Shown: in pieces, positions 8,437-17,651 of the stretch | How the letters are laid out: every line of letters begins with the position of its first letter | How positions within the stretch are numbered: position 1 is the stretch's first letter | NCBI GenBank assembly: GCA_949282555.1 | Contig: CASDPK010000014.1 | Span: forward strand, 1 to 54,225 | Reading direction: 5' to 3' | Length of the DNA: 54,225 nucleotides | Source: an uncultured Lentisphaeraceae bacterium | GTDB taxonomy: Bacteria > Verrucomicrobiota > Kiritimatiellia > RFP12 > DVOR01 | Made by a program: the position numbers and the translations under genes | The notes under the pieces: generated by a model | What the model saw: the letters and a program-made list of their open reading frames with translations, nothing else | Database searches by the model: none | Told to the model about the DNA's origin: nothing

Positions 8437-10038
8437 ATGTCATTGAGTCGCCGGGCCTTTTTGCGGGCGATGGCCGCCACGGGAGTGGGGGCGGCGGCGG
8501 GCTGTCGGCATTTCCTCCCCGACGCACGGCGGCCCAATCTCCTGCTCATTTTGGCGGACGATCTCGGCTTCTCCGACCTCGGATGCTACGGAAGCGAAAT
8601 CCCAACGCCCAACCTTGACGCACTGGCGGCCGGCGGCCTCAAGTTCGGACGCTTCCTCAATGCGGCCAGATGCTGTCCCGCGCGGGCGTCGTTGCTCACG
8701 GGACAATGGCCCCACCAAACGGGGATCGGCCACATGGCCAGCAACGCCGCATGGAGCGCACGTTACTTCATCAACGAATGGTACGCCGGCGATCTGCGCC
8801 CCGAAACGCGGACCCTCGCCGAAGCCCTGCGCTTTGCGGGCTATGGCACCTACGCCGTAGGCAAGTGGCACGTGACCCGTCACATCGACCCCGCCGCAAA
8901 GGACTTCACCGCGGCCAATTGGCCGTGTGCGCGAGGGTTCGACCATTATTACGGCAAGCTCCGGGGAGCCGACAGCTATTTCCGCACGCAAGGACTGGTG
9001 CGCGACCATGCGTTCCTGCCCGATGGGCGCGACGCGGATCCCAATTACTACTTCACCCGGGCGTGTGCCGAAGCCGCCATCGGATTCCTGAGAGAGCATC
9101 ACGCCGAGCGACCGAGCACGCCCTTTTTCCTCTACCTTGCCTTCACCGCGCCCCATCTGCCCTTGCAAGCCCCGGCGGAGACGATTGCCCGCCACAAAGG
9201 ACGCTATGACGCCGGCTACGAAGCCATCCGCGACGCACGGCTGAGCCGACAGAAACAATCGGGCCTGATTCCTCCCGAGACCCCTCCCCCGCCACTCCCG
9301 AAGACGTGGGGCGGCACGCGGCGCAAAGCCTTTGAGGCTCGTTGCATGGAGATTTATGCCGCGATGGTCGAGGAGATGGATGCCGCCGTGGGCAAGGTCA
9401 TCGCCGAATTGCGCGCGCAGGGCACGCTGGACGACACGCTGGTGATCTTCCTGTCCGACAACGGCGCCTGCGCCGAAGCCACCGGCCGAGGCCCCACCAC
9501 GCCAATCCCCGACGGCGGCCCGGAGACCCGTTGCGGCTACGGCAAAGGTTGGGCCGCCGTCTCAAACACGCCCTTCAGGGAATACAAACACTGGGTGCAT
9601 GAGGGCGGCATCGCCACCCCCTGCATCGTCCATTGGCCCGCCGCCATTCCGCCGCGCCGCGCATGGGTGCGGGAGCCCTGCCACCTCGTGGACATCATGG
9701 CCACCCTGCCCGACCTCACCGGATGCCCCTTGCCGAAGGGGCCGCCGCCGGAAGGCGTCTCACTCCTCCCCCTGCTTCTCGGCGGCGCCTTGCCCCCGCG
9801 CATCCATCCGTTGCTCTTTGAGCACGAAGGCAACCGAGCCCTCGTTGAAGGCGATTGGAAACTTGTCGCCAAGGGCCCCCAAGGCCCATGGGAACTCTAC
9901 GACCTCGCGAACGACCGCAACGAGCTCCACAACCTCGCCACCGCCTATCCCAACCGTCTCCGACACATGATTGCGCGTTGGGAGGCCGAGGCTCAGCGAA
10001 CCCACATCCTTCCGAGCCCGTTCCTCAACAAACGTTAG
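8437..10038 (+). CDS. Tat-exported type I sulfatase (arylsulfatase family)
   Basis: 533 residues. The N-terminus SRRAFLRAMAATG is a twin-arginine signal, followed by a possible lipobox (AAGC). The alkaline-phosphatase-fold sulfatase core is clear: metal ligands LILADDLGFSDLG (D41, D42), then CCPARASLLTG at 79-89. In that segment C79 fits the C-x-P-x-R rule and would become formylglycine, which needs an FGE or anSME maturase not seen here. YAVGKWH (about 142-148) and FLSDNGA (about 345) are the other conserved sites. It likely removes sulfate esters from glycans in the periplasm. The next gene is a glycoside hydrolase, which supports a role in using sulfated polysaccharide; the exact substrate cannot be read from sequence. 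Confidence 0.93.
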   Translation: MSLSRRAFLRAMAATGVGAAAGCRHFLPDARRPNLLLILADDLGFSDLGCYGSEIPTPNLDALAAGGLKFGRFLNAARCCPARASLLTGQWPHQTGIGHMASNAAWSARYFINEWYAGDLRPETRTLAEALRFAGYGTYAVGKWHVTRHIDPAAKDFTAANWPCARGFDHYYGKLRGADSYFRTQGLVRDHAFLPDGRDADPNYYFTRACAEAAIGFLREHHAERPSTPFFLYLAFTAPHLPLQAPAETIARHKGRYDAGYEAIRDARLSRQKQSGLIPPETPPPPLPKTWGGTRRKAFEARCMEIYAAMVEEMDAAVGKVIAELRAQGTLDDTLVIFLSDNGACAEATGRGPTTPIPDGGPETRCGYGKGWAAVSNTPFREYKHWVHEGGIATPCIVHWPAAIPPRRAWVREPCHLVDIMATLPDLTGCPLPKGPPPEGVSLLPLLLGGALPPRIHPLLFEHEGNRALVEGDWKLVAKGPQGPWELYDLANDRNELHNLATAYPNRLRHMIARWEAEAQRTHILPSPFLNKR

Positions 10039-10092
10039 GCCGTCGCTTTCGGGAACGCACACCGCATACTGACGGACGCAGGCTCTAAAAGG

Positions 10093-10126
10093 AACCCGTT
10101 TGGGCTGGTCGCCCGCGGGTTTTTCC
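10093..10126 (+). terminator. Intrinsic terminator after sulfatase
   Basis: AACCCG/CGGGTT and GGGC/GCCC form a two-part stem around TGGTC and are followed by TTTTTCC. Confidence 0.65.
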
Positions 10127-10179
10127 GTTATGTTTGAGAGGGTCGAATGATGCATGTTTCCAGAAAGGAAAGCCTTGTT

Positions 10180-12882
10180 ATGCGAACATCGCGTTTTCCC
10201 GCCGCGTTATTGATGCCGGCGTTGCTTTTTCCCTTTGCCGTCTCCGCCGCGGAGGAGGGGGATTACAACATGCCCGAGACCAAGACGGTCGCCCGGGCCA
10301 CCGATCTCACCCCGATGCTCATGGAACAGGCCGCCGATCCGGCGGCGCTCGCGGCCTTCAAGGCCCAGCATCCCGCGGATTTCTGGCTCTTCGGCGAACG
10401 CCGCGACCGTGCCGTGCGCACCAATCTCTTCCCCGCCGTTTGGTTGAGTGAGGGCGCTTCGGCCTTCGGGGGCTTCCGGGGAACGGCGCAACCGGGCGAG
10501 TATTACGTGTTCCAGGCGGTGATCGTGGGCGGGGCGAAGGCTCCGGCGGAGACGATCGCATGGGACATCCGCCCCGTGGGCAACGCGCTCACCCGCCTCT
10601 TCCGCTCCGTGCCGGCCGTGGATGCCCTTTCGCTGGAAGGCACGGACATGATGGGCAAGCCCATGCGCAAGACGTTGCCGTGGCCCAAGGAAGGCGACGT
10701 GAAGCCGCTGTGGTTCGGCGTTCAGGTCCCCAAAGACGCCGAAGGGGAACTGGCCTTTGAGCTGATCCTCGGCGGAAAGACCTTCCCCGTGACGTTGGAC
10801 ATCGCGGGCGCGCCGCTTGAGGACGGCGGCATCCATGACGGCTGGCGCTTGGCGCGCATGAAGTGGCTCAACTCCACCATCGCCCACAGCGACACGGAGG
10901 TGACGGCCCCCTTCACGCCCATCACGGTGGATGAGGGAAGCCGCACGCTGGGCATCCTCGGGCGTTCCGTCACGCTGAGCGCGATGGGCCTGCCGCAGCA
11001 GTACAAGAGCTTCTTCAACGGCACCAACACCAAGATCCTCCCCGAAGGACGCGAGGCCTTCACCGAAGCGCCGACCTTCACCATCGGCGGGCAGACACTG
11101 GCGCCCGTGAACTTCTCCTTCACGCGCAAGACCCCGGTGGGCGTGGACTGGGTGGCCACCAACCGCACCTCCGATGGGACGCTGACCCTCACCGTCAACG
11201 GCACGCTGGAATATGACGGCTTCATGAACGTGCGGATGACCGTGCGCTCCGAGGCCTCGGAACCCGTGACCTACCCGCAGGCCGCGCTGACCTTTGCCCT
11301 CACCCCCGAAGCCTCCCGCTTCGCCATGGGCTTGGGCCTCATGGGCGGCAACACCCCGGAAACGCGCGATTGGAAGTGGAACGTCGCCAACCATCAGGAT
11401 GCCCTCTGGATCGGCGGCGTGAATCAGGGCCTCATGATTCGCCTCAAAGGCGCCAATTATCACCGCCCCCTCATCAACGCCTACTACGACTTCCTCCCCC
11501 TCGCCCTGCCCGAAAGCTGGGGCACCGGCGGCGTGACCCTCCGCAAGGGGAAGGACGCCACCCGCTTGGCCTTCACCGGCGGGAAGGCCACCCTCGCCCC
11601 CGGCGAGACGATGGTCTACGACACCGATTGGTATCTCACCCCCTTCAAGACCATCGACCCGGCCTTCCACTTCGCCAACCGCTACTATCACGGCCATCAG
11701 GGCCGGGCGCTCGAAGACTTCACGGCCCTGACGAAGGAAGGGCACAACGTCTTCAACATCCACCACAACCGCCCCACCAATCCCTTCATCAACTATCCTT
11801 ACAACGACCTCTCCATCAACGCCCTCAAGGCGCAGGTCAAGGCCGCCCACGAAGCCAACGCCAAGCTCAAGGTCTACTACACCACCCGCGAAGTCACGCA
11901 GAACATGCCCGAGTTCTTCGCCTTCCTCTCGCTCGATGGCGAAGTGGTGCTCCCCCGCCGCGAAGGCGTGGCGTGGCCCGTGACCAACCGCAATGGCCCC
12001 CACCCTTGGCTCAAGGCCCACGCCGGGGAAAACCTTGTGCCCGCTTGGCGTGAGACCATCCGCTATCCCGAATACAAGGGAATGCTCGACCTCGCGGTCA
12101 TCACCACCCCCGACACCCGTTGGAACAACTTCTATTTGGAAGGCCTCGACTACCTCGTCAAGGAAGTCGGCATCGACGGGCTCTACATCGACGACACCGC
12201 CTTGGACCGCAAGTCCATGCAACGTGCCCGCCGTATCCTCGACCAGAACGGCCCCCGCAAGCGCTTGGTGGACATGCACTCCTGGAACCACTATAACGGT
12301 CTGGCCAAGTGGGCCAACTCCGACATCTGCTTCATGGAGCTCTATCCCTACTACGACTCCCTCTGGCACGGCGAAGGCGCCTTCAACATGAACCGCACGC
12401 CCGACTTCATCCTCACCGAGATGTCCGGCCTCTGCTTCGGCCTCATGAGCGAACAGCTCTCCGACCGCAACCTGTGGCGCGGCATGGTCTTCGGTATGCT
12501 CGTCCGCCGCCCGTGGTCCGGCGACAGCCGCCCCGCCTGGCGCATCCTCGACGCCTTCGGCATGGTGCCCGGCACCGACATGTCCGGCTGGTGGGACCCC
12601 GCCTGCCCCGTCCGCGCCGACAACCCCGAGGCCTTGGCCACCGTCTACCGCCGCCCCGACGGCAAGGTGCTTGTGGCCGTCGCCAACTTCAACAAAGACA
12701 AGGCCCCCATCAAGACCACCCTCACCGTGGATTGGAAGGCCCTTGGGCTCGACCCGGCCAAGACCCAGTGGCACGCCCCGGCGTCCGAAGGCTTCCAAAA
12801 GGAGGCGACCTTCGCCACCAACGAAGCCATCCCCTTGGAGCCCGCCCGCGGTTGGCTGCTCATCGCCGAGCCGAAGCCCTAA
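10180..12882 (+). CDS. DUF6067-type glycoside hydrolase, secreted
   Basis: 900 residues from the ATG at 10180, chosen because AAAGGAAAG precedes it and a signal peptide (MRTSRFPAALLMPALLFPFAVSAA) follows. Two further Met codons at 10147/10150 would only add a polar leader. The first half is beta-rich. The second half carries the segment FNIHHNRPTNPFINYPYND, VYYTTREVTQNMPEF, DLAVITTPDTRWNNFYLEG and GLYIDDTALDRKS (about 665-680), characteristic of the DUF6067 family, which has a GH123-like N-domain and a TIM-barrel-like fold. The acidic YIDD strand is a plausible active-site element. Neighbouring sulfatase and beta-helix genes point to breakdown of a complex glycan. It has its own terminator. 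Confidence 0.85.
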   Translation: MRTSRFPAALLMPALLFPFAVSAAEEGDYNMPETKTVARATDLTPMLMEQAADPAALAAFKAQHPADFWLFGERRDRAVRTNLFPAVWLSEGASAFGGFRGTAQPGEYYVFQAVIVGGAKAPAETIAWDIRPVGNALTRLFRSVPAVDALSLEGTDMMGKPMRKTLPWPKEGDVKPLWFGVQVPKDAEGELAFELILGGKTFPVTLDIAGAPLEDGGIHDGWRLARMKWLNSTIAHSDTEVTAPFTPITVDEGSRTLGILGRSVTLSAMGLPQQYKSFFNGTNTKILPEGREAFTEAPTFTIGGQTLAPVNFSFTRKTPVGVDWVATNRTSDGTLTLTVNGTLEYDGFMNVRMTVRSEASEPVTYPQAALTFALTPEASRFAMGLGLMGGNTPETRDWKWNVANHQDALWIGGVNQGLMIRLKGANYHRPLINAYYDFLPLALPESWGTGGVTLRKGKDATRLAFTGGKATLAPGETMVYDTDWYLTPFKTIDPAFHFANRYYHGHQGRALEDFTALTKEGHNVFNIHHNRPTNPFINYPYNDLSINALKAQVKAAHEANAKLKVYYTTREVTQNMPEFFAFLSLDGEVVLPRREGVAWPVTNRNGPHPWLKAHAGENLVPAWRETIRYPEYKGMLDLAVITTPDTRWNNFYLEGLDYLVKEVGIDGLYIDDTALDRKSMQRARRILDQNGPRKRLVDMHSWNHYNGLAKWANSDICFMELYPYYDSLWHGEGAFNMNRTPDFILTEMSGLCFGLMSEQLSDRNLWRGMVFGMLVRRPWSGDSRPAWRILDAFGMVPGTDMSGWWDPACPVRADNPEALATVYRRPDGKVLVAVANFNKDKAPIKTTLTVDWKALGLDPAKTQWHAPASEGFQKEATFATNEAIPLEPARGWLLIAEPKP

Positions 12883-12928
12883 GGCAAGTCACGAATAGGA
12901 AATCGCTTTCTCCTACGAACAATTCCCC

Positions 12929-12972
12929 AAAGGCGCGTACGCTCAATCCGGCGTGCGCGCCTTCTTTGTTTC
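12929..12972 (+). terminator. Terminator after DUF6067 hydrolase
   Basis: AAGGCGCG-T-ACGC pairs with GCGT-G-CGCGCCTT around an 8-nt loop (12930-12963) and is followed by CTTTGTTT on the plus strand. Confidence 0.65.
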
Positions 12973-12985
12973 CGGAGTGGCCCCC

Positions 12986-13073
12986 ACTTTGGGACACGCC
13001 GTATCCCCGGGTGAGATGCGGTATATCTCAGGGCAAGACGCTCCGTATCCCGACATTGGTCGCTCCGCACGTT
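12986..13073 (-). repeat. 22-nt triple (perhaps quadruple) repeat element, copy B
   Basis: Units on the minus strand: 13051-13030 (GGGATACGGAGCGTCTTG...), 13029-13008 (GAGATATACCGCATCTC...) and 13007-12986 (GGGATACGGCGTGTCCC...), each exactly 22 nt. A weaker fourth unit at 13073-13052 keeps only CGGAGCG in register. It sits between two convergent terminators. Confidence 0.8.
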
Positions 13074-13084
13074 CCACAAGGAGA

Positions 13085-13120
13085 CAAAAAACCGGCTCCG
13101 CCGGGTGGACGGAGCCGGAG
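13085..13120 (-). terminator. Strong intrinsic terminator of beta-helix gene 2
   Basis: A perfect 9-bp stem (CCGGCTCCG at 13092-13100 with CGGAGCCGG at 13110-13118) is followed on the minus strand by TTTTTT. Confidence 0.85.
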
Positions 13121-13145
13121 AGAAAACAGACTTGCTGCGATGGGA

Positions 13146-15257
13146 TCACTTCGCGTAAGGGCCGGGAAGGGTCGTTGCCCCGCGGGGAGCGCCCATGAGA
13201 TCTTTGTCCAAAAGGAAGGGTTTGCCGTCCACGTCCTCAAAGGGCATTTTGGGCGTGAGCGCCATGGGGAGATCCTCGGCTTTCGGCATGGGAATGGTCT
13301 TCCCCTCGAGCGCTTTCTCCCACGCCTCCGTGCGATGGACGGAGAGTCCGCCATCGGCAGTCATACGAACGCGGAAGGCGTTTGTAGGCATGGCGAGGTT
13401 GTCACGGAAGAAACAAGGGAGCTTGGTCTTTATGTCGGCGGGCACGGGCATCACCCATGTGTTCCCGACGAAACGGTGGTCACCGCCCACGTTAGGCGCC
13501 TCCATTTCCGCGATGCTGACACTGTGGGGGCGGAAATAGGGCGTGTTGCGTGGGTCGCCCTTGTGAACGGAGATACGCCCTCCAATGTGGTTGTTCACGA
13601 GAGCAACGCCTTGGGAGTTCAAGCGGACGGAGCCAACGAAGATATTGTTGTCGGCGAGCACGGGCCCATGGGACACCTCCACGAAGAAGTTCTCCGACCG
13701 CGTGTCAGCGATGATATTGCCGGAGATGCGCGCACCTTGCGTCATCCAATCCAGCCAAATGCCAAAGCCCCCGCTCCGCGAAATGCGGTTGTTGAGAAGG
13801 CGCACATCCACGCCGGCATGGAACTTGATGCCGGATTGCTCCCACCCCCCGAAGCGTTCGCCAAGGTGAATGTCATAGATGGCACACCCCTCCACACGCG
13901 AAAAGGCGCAACCGAGGGAGCCAACGACACCCACCTGTCCGCAATCGTGAATGCGGCAGTTGCGCACGACGTGATGCCCCACCTTGTCCCACCCAAAGGC
14001 ACCTGCGCGGCCGATGCCTTCCACAAAGATTTGGGAGTTTTCTCCGGAGTAATTGTCGTAGCAGTCTCCGTACTTGCCAAGGGAAATGCCAGCGCAAGTG
14101 GAGTTATAAACCTCACAGTCCTCAATCACCCAACCGCGGCTCCAGTTGGTGCCGACGAGCGCCTCCTGTTCGGCCGTGGGCGGGGCCCAATTCGGGCAAC
14201 CGTCGCGGAAGGTGAGACCGCGCAGGGTGATATAGTCGCGCCCCGTCTTCGGGGGATAAAAGACCTTCGGGCGGGCGGTGACCTCCACCGAAAGTGTCGA
14301 AGGATCCGCAGGAAAGCGAGCGTACACCGTGGAGAAGGAATCCTCCTCATCGCGCTCAACCGTCCAGCGAACGCGCCCGGCGAGGCTTGGGCGGCGGAAG
14401 ACAAGGCAGAGCGAGGAGGTTGGCTCGGCGAGCGGAAAACCCATCTCGGCCCAACTCGTCCAACCGCTTGTGCGATTCCAAGAAACGCTTGCAAGCAGGC
14501 GTCCCGTCGGGGAACCGTCACGCATCTCAATGCAACACCCATTGGACGGCAGAGCCAAAACGCGCAAGGTTATGGTGCCCTCGGCCTTCACGCCGTCGTA
14601 ACGCGCCCATGCGCCGTCATAAATCCACGTAAGGCCATCCTCATCCGCCTTCAAGCCTTCGGACGCGGAGACTTTCCCCGCCGGGAGCGCCGTGCCGTCG
14701 GCGAGGGTGAATGAGGCCACGTTGACGAGCGGCTCACCCTTCGCGGGTGCCTTGCGCAACGCTTCCACCGTGTCATCGGACATTGGGCTGCGCACACCAT
14801 TGACGATGAGCTGGGCGCGTGGGTGTTCCCGACCCTGTTTATGGAAAAAGTCACCGTGAATCTTGTCACGGAAGGGGTTCACCCCGCTCCACTTCACGAA
14901 GAAGGCATCCGGCACGCGGAGTTTCCACACGCCATCGCCGGCCTCCTGCCAGCCCGTGAGCGGCTCGCCGCCCGTGAGGATGGGGCGGGCGCCTTCGGCG
15001 GCGCGGTAGGTGATGCGCTTCTCATCCGACGTGCCGCCGCGCGGCGGGCGCACCCATTCGCGGTAAATGCCGTCGGCGATCGTCACCGTGTCGCCGGGCA
15101 TGGCGAGGTTGGCGGCCTCCTGCACCGTGCGGAAGGGCGCCTGCGCCGAACCGTCACCCGACGTTTTCGCCGCCGCATCCACGAAGATCTCTCTTCCCCA
15201 GAGCGCTTGCCCTACGGATAAGAGCACACATGCCACACCAAAGGTGATTCGTTTCAT
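13146..15257 (-). CDS. Secreted right-handed beta-helix protein (paralogue 2)
   Basis: 703 residues. A signal peptide (MKRITFGVACVLLSVGQALWG) is followed by REIFVDAAAKTSGDGSAQAPFRTVQEAANLAMPGDTVTIADG, the usual opening of DUF1565/PF13229 parallel beta-helix proteins; ILTGGEPLTGW follows. The helix rungs run from about residue 360 to 600 (for example GCAIYDI, GNIIADT, DNNIFVG, VNNHIGG). This architecture is used by polysaccharide lyases and by GH families such as GH141, so a glycan-cleaving role is plausible, but I see no family-specific catalytic set. It is 30 nt downstream of its paralogue at 15287-17425, with the same domain order. The first 45 and last 65 residues are almost identical between the two, and the middle differs. 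Confidence 0.82.
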   Translation of the reverse strand: MKRITFGVACVLLSVGQALWGREIFVDAAAKTSGDGSAQAPFRTVQEAANLAMPGDTVTIADGIYREWVRPPRGGTSDEKRITYRAAEGARPILTGGEPLTGWQEAGDGVWKLRVPDAFFVKWSGVNPFRDKIHGDFFHKQGREHPRAQLIVNGVRSPMSDDTVEALRKAPAKGEPLVNVASFTLADGTALPAGKVSASEGLKADEDGLTWIYDGAWARYDGVKAEGTITLRVLALPSNGCCIEMRDGSPTGRLLASVSWNRTSGWTSWAEMGFPLAEPTSSLCLVFRRPSLAGRVRWTVERDEEDSFSTVYARFPADPSTLSVEVTARPKVFYPPKTGRDYITLRGLTFRDGCPNWAPPTAEQEALVGTNWSRGWVIEDCEVYNSTCAGISLGKYGDCYDNYSGENSQIFVEGIGRAGAFGWDKVGHHVVRNCRIHDCGQVGVVGSLGCAFSRVEGCAIYDIHLGERFGGWEQSGIKFHAGVDVRLLNNRISRSGGFGIWLDWMTQGARISGNIIADTRSENFFVEVSHGPVLADNNIFVGSVRLNSQGVALVNNHIGGRISVHKGDPRNTPYFRPHSVSIAEMEAPNVGGDHRFVGNTWVMPVPADIKTKLPCFFRDNLAMPTNAFRVRMTADGGLSVHRTEAWEKALEGKTIPMPKAEDLPMALTPKMPFEDVDGKPFLLDKDLMGAPRGATTLPGPYAK

Positions 15258-15286
15258 CGTTGTCTCCGTTCGTTGGTTGAAGGAAA

Positions 15287-17425
15287 TCAGTTTGCGTAAG
15301 GGCCGGGGAGGGTCGTTGCCCCGCGGGGAGCGCCCATGAAGTCTTTGTCCAAAAGGAAGGGTTTGCCGTCCACGTCCTCAAAGGGCATTTTGGGGATGAG
15401 CGCCATGGGGAGATCCTCGGCCTTCGGCGTGGGGATGGACTTTCCCGCGAGCGCCTTGGCCCACGCCTCGGTGCGACGAACCGCGATGTCGCCATTGGAA
15501 GCAACATCCAAACGGAGGGCGTCGTCAGGCATTGCGACGTTGTCACGGAAATAGCAAGGAAGCGCCGTCTTATGGTCGCTCGGGACAGGCTTCACCCAGG
15601 CGTTGCCAAAGAAGCGGGCGTCGCCGCCCAAGTTGGGCTCCTCCATCTTCACGATGTCGACGCTGTGAGGGCGGAAGAAGGGGGAACGCCGATGATGCAT
15701 GTCGCCTTGAAGCACGGTGACACTCCCGCGAACGTAGTTGTTCACGAGGGCGCATCCCTGAGAGTTGAGCCACACGGAGCTGACGGAATCGAAGATATTG
15801 TTGTCGATCAACACCGGGCCATGGGAGACTTCCACGTAGATATCCGCGTTTTGGGTGTCGGTGATGATGTTGCCGGAGACACGCGCCCCTTGCGTCATCC
15901 AGTCCAACCAAATACCGTGGAAACCCGTCCGCGAAATGCGGTTGTTGAGGATACGCGCATCCACGGCGGCGTGGAACTTGATGCCCGCCTCCTCCCATCC
16001 AAAGAAGCGTTCGCCCAAGAAGATATTGTAGATGGTGCATCCTTCCACGCGCGAGAAGGCACACCCCAAAGAGCCGACGATGCCCACCTGCCCACAGTCA
16101 TGGACGCGGCAATTGCGCACGACATGGTGGCCAACCTTGTCCCAACCCAAAGCGCCGGCATGCCCAATGCCCAAGACAAAGGCTTGGGAGTTCGTGCCGG
16201 AATAATTGTCGTAACTGTCACCATACTTTCCGAGGGAGATACCGGCGCAAGAGGAATTGTAGACCTCGCAATCCTCGATCACCCAACCGCGGCTCCAATG
16301 GGTGCCGACGATGGCCTCTTGCTCGGCTGTGGGCGGAGCCCAATTCGGCGCGGCGTCCCGCAACACAAGACCGCGCAACGTGATGTGGTTGCACCCTGTC
16401 TTCGGAGGATAGAAGACCATCGGCCGTGCCGTCACCTCCACAGAAAGCGTCGCAGGATCGGCGGGGAAACGCGCGTAGATGGTGGTGGACGCCGCATCGC
16501 GCGTCATTGTCCAACGAATGCGCCCATCGGTGCCTTGTTTGCGAAAGACGAGACAAAGCGAGGGCGTGGGTGCGGCGAGTGGGAGTTCCGCCTCTTCCCA
16601 TCGATTCCAGCCACCCGTCGTCCGCACAGGGATGCTCCCCAACAGGCGCCCCGTCGGCGAACCGTCGCGAGCCTCGATGCGCGCACACTGCGACGCATAG
16701 TCCGAAAGGATATGCGGCGACGGCGCGGCCATGCGCAGGCGCACCACACCGGAAGCCTTCACGCCATCGTAACGCGCCCACGCACCGTCATACACATAGG
16801 AGAGCCCGTCCTCTCCGGCCTTCAGACGATCGGAGGAGGAGACCTTTCCCGCAGGGAGCGCCGTGCCGGCCACGGTGAGTGAAGCCACATTGACAAGCGG
16901 CTCACCCTTGGCGGGAGCCCCACGCAACGCCTCCACCGTGTCATCGGTCATGGGGCTGCGGATGCCATTGACGATCAGTTGGGCGCGGGGATGCTTCTTC
17001 CCACGAGGACTGAAGAAGTCTCCATGAATCAAATCACGAAAAGGATTTACACCGCTCCACTTCGCGAAAAAGGCATCCGGCACGCGGAGTTTCCACACGC
17101 CATCGCCGGCCTTCTGCCAGCCCGTGAGCGGCTCGCCTCCCGTGAGGATGGGGCGGGCACCCTTGGCGGCGCGGTAGGTGATGCGCCTCTCATCCGACGT
17201 GCCGCCACGCGGCGGGCGCACCCATTCGCGGTAAATGCCGTCAGCGATCGTCACCGTGTCGCCGGGCATGGCGAGGTTGGCGGCCTCCTGCACCGTTCGG
17301 AAGGGCGCCTGCGCCGAACCGTCGCCCGACGTCTTCGCCGCCGCATCCACGAAAATCTCCCGCCCCCACAGGAGTTGCCCAGAGGCCAAAAGCACCCATG
17401 CCAATCCCATTGCCACTGACTTCAT
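15287..17425 (-). CDS. Secreted right-handed beta-helix protein (paralogue 1)
   Basis: 712 residues from the ATG at 17425, chosen because GGAGGA lies 5 nt upstream and a signal peptide (MKSVAMGLAWVLLASGQLLWG) follows. It has the same architecture as its neighbour: DUF1565-like N-terminal segment, a jelly-roll-like middle (residues about 210-320) and beta-helix rungs (GCTIYNI, GNIITDT, DNNIFDS, VNNYVRG). The conserved PILTGGEPLTGW and SHGPVLIDNN motifs are shared. Transcription probably starts from an extended -10 TGTGC-TACGTT at about 17474-17484, giving a leader of some 40 nt with a Shine-Dalgarno, and probably continues into the second paralogue. A glycan-degrading function is inferred from fold and neighbours. 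Confidence 0.82.
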   Translation of the reverse strand: MKSVAMGLAWVLLASGQLLWGREIFVDAAAKTSGDGSAQAPFRTVQEAANLAMPGDTVTIADGIYREWVRPPRGGTSDERRITYRAAKGARPILTGGEPLTGWQKAGDGVWKLRVPDAFFAKWSGVNPFRDLIHGDFFSPRGKKHPRAQLIVNGIRSPMTDDTVEALRGAPAKGEPLVNVASLTVAGTALPAGKVSSSDRLKAGEDGLSYVYDGAWARYDGVKASGVVRLRMAAPSPHILSDYASQCARIEARDGSPTGRLLGSIPVRTTGGWNRWEEAELPLAAPTPSLCLVFRKQGTDGRIRWTMTRDAASTTIYARFPADPATLSVEVTARPMVFYPPKTGCNHITLRGLVLRDAAPNWAPPTAEQEAIVGTHWSRGWVIEDCEVYNSSCAGISLGKYGDSYDNYSGTNSQAFVLGIGHAGALGWDKVGHHVVRNCRVHDCGQVGIVGSLGCAFSRVEGCTIYNIFLGERFFGWEEAGIKFHAAVDARILNNRISRTGFHGIWLDWMTQGARVSGNIITDTQNADIYVEVSHGPVLIDNNIFDSVSSVWLNSQGCALVNNYVRGSVTVLQGDMHHRRSPFFRPHSVDIVKMEEPNLGGDARFFGNAWVKPVPSDHKTALPCYFRDNVAMPDDALRLDVASNGDIAVRRTEAWAKALAGKSIPTPKAEDLPMALIPKMPFEDVDGKPFLLDKDFMGAPRGATTLPGPYAN

Positions 17426-17599
17426 ACATGCTCCTCCGATCTTGGCGTCCGAACGGCACGAACCATCACTCTCAACGTAGCACATCTGTGGCCCATTTCC
17501 CAACACAATACGCCCCCTCCAAAGAAGTGTATACGTTCGTATGCAAGAGTGTGCGTCTCTGCCATCCTCTGCCCCACCCTATTTGTGCGGTGGCAGGGT

Positions 17600-17635
17600 T
17601 TGCGCAATGGTCGCCGCTTTGCTAGACTGCCCCCG
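17600..17635 (+). promoter_or_regulatory. Promoter of debranching enzyme gene
   Basis: TTGCGC (17600-17605), 17 nt, then TAGACT (17623-17628) preceded by TTTGC. Transcription should start near 17635, where a GTG opens a 6-codon frame (GTG AAC AAG GAG TTC AGA) whose TGA overlaps the ATG of the main gene. The AAGGAG inside this mini-frame is the Shine-Dalgarno for the ATG at 17652. Confidence 0.6.
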
Positions 17636-17651
17636 TGAACAAGGAGTTCAG

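Noticed and set aside
12309..14714. Plus-strand open frame bridging the hydrolase end and the beta-helix gene
   Set aside because: It reads out of frame through the hydrolase, two terminators and antisense to the beta-helix gene, with no coherent protein features.
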